Below are positions 5,927 to 6,003 of a stretch of 6,003 nt of DNA, piece by piece. The stretch lies in assembly GCA_018057635.1 (NCBI GenBank), contig JAGPDJ010000169.1:1-6003 (forward strand), written 5' to 3'. The number at the start of each line of letters is the position of its first letter. Position 1 is the stretch's first letter. Origin of the DNA: Ferruginibacter sp. (lineage in GTDB: Bacteria > Bacteroidota > Bacteroidia > Chitinophagales > Chitinophagaceae). Below the pieces are notes generated by a model. The model was not told where the DNA came from. It made no database searches and saw only the letters and a list, made by a program, of their open reading frames with translations. The translations under genes were made by a program, and so were the position numbers.

Positions 5927-6003
5927 ATGAATACAAGTATTGAAAAAAAACCAATAATAGGTTTTTCCTGCGGCGATATTAACGGAATCGGGTTAGAAGT
6001 AAT
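5927..6003 (+). CDS. pdxA: 4-hydroxythreonine-4-phosphate dehydrogenase PdxA, N-terminal part (partial)
   Basis: Only 25 full codons and two bases are visible before the window ends. After an eight-residue lead the protein reads KPIIGFSCGDINGIGLEV, which fits the start of PdxA: a first beta-strand (PIIGFS) followed by the GD-x-x-GIG-x-E motif at residues 16-24. The Bacteroidota form has GDINGIG where enterobacteria have GEPAGIG. PdxA is a cytoplasmic NAD-dependent enzyme that oxidises 4-phosphohydroxy-L-threonine in the deoxyxylulose-5-phosphate-dependent route to pyridoxal phosphate; its product is used by PdxJ. The ATG at 5927 is preferred because it puts the motif at the usual distance from the N-terminus. 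It is transcribed away from the phosphatase gene. The assignment rests on a short but distinctive stretch. Confidence 0.8.
   Translation, partial: MNTSIEKKPIIGFSCGDINGIGLEV

Overview
The window looks like chromosomal DNA of a Bacteroidota bacterium, most likely a Chitinophagaceae-type member. The signs are a secreted protein ending in a type IX secretion (T9SS) sorting domain, promoter elements of the TAnnTTTG type, start codons without clear Shine-Dalgarno sequences, an AT-leaning composition and Bacteroidota-flavoured protein sequences. No tRNA, rRNA, CRISPR array, insertion sequence or prophage gene is visible.

Layout from left to right: (1) 1-537, minus strand: the first 179 codons of a cobalamin-dependent acyl-CoA mutase of the IcmF type, cut by the window edge. 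(2) 538-824: intergenic, holding the mutase promoter candidate and a GC-rich REP-like hairpin. (3) 825-1673, minus: an unrecognised beta-rich predicted lipoprotein. (4) 1675-2427, minus: rsmA (ksgA), the 16S rRNA adenine dimethyltransferase. It ends one base before the lipoprotein start, so the pair is very probably one transcript with rsmA first. (5) 2428-2504: a compact junction where a strong hairpin terminator of the upstream gene overlaps the apparent -33 element of the rsmA promoter. (6) 2505-5744, minus: a 1079-residue secreted purple-acid-phosphatase-type metallophosphoesterase with a tandemly duplicated N-terminal beta-sandwich domain and a T9SS tail, starting at GTG. (7) 5745-5926: a divergent intergenic region with an inverted repeat. 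(8) 5927-6003, plus: the first 25 codons of pdxA (vitamin B6 synthesis), cut by the window edge.

The genes do not form one pathway. rsmA and pdxA are housekeeping genes that lie in the same cluster in Escherichia coli; here they are near each other but separated by the phosphatase gene and divergently oriented. The phosphatase probably acts outside the cell on phosphoesters, perhaps held near a polysaccharide or the cell surface by its duplicated domains. The mutase is a cytoplasmic carbon-metabolism enzyme and looks unrelated to its neighbours.

I find no convincing new multi-gene system. The most interesting items are the modular phosphatase with its internal duplication, the terminator/promoter overlap before a nearly leaderless rsmA, and the unknown lipoprotein tightly coupled to rsmA.
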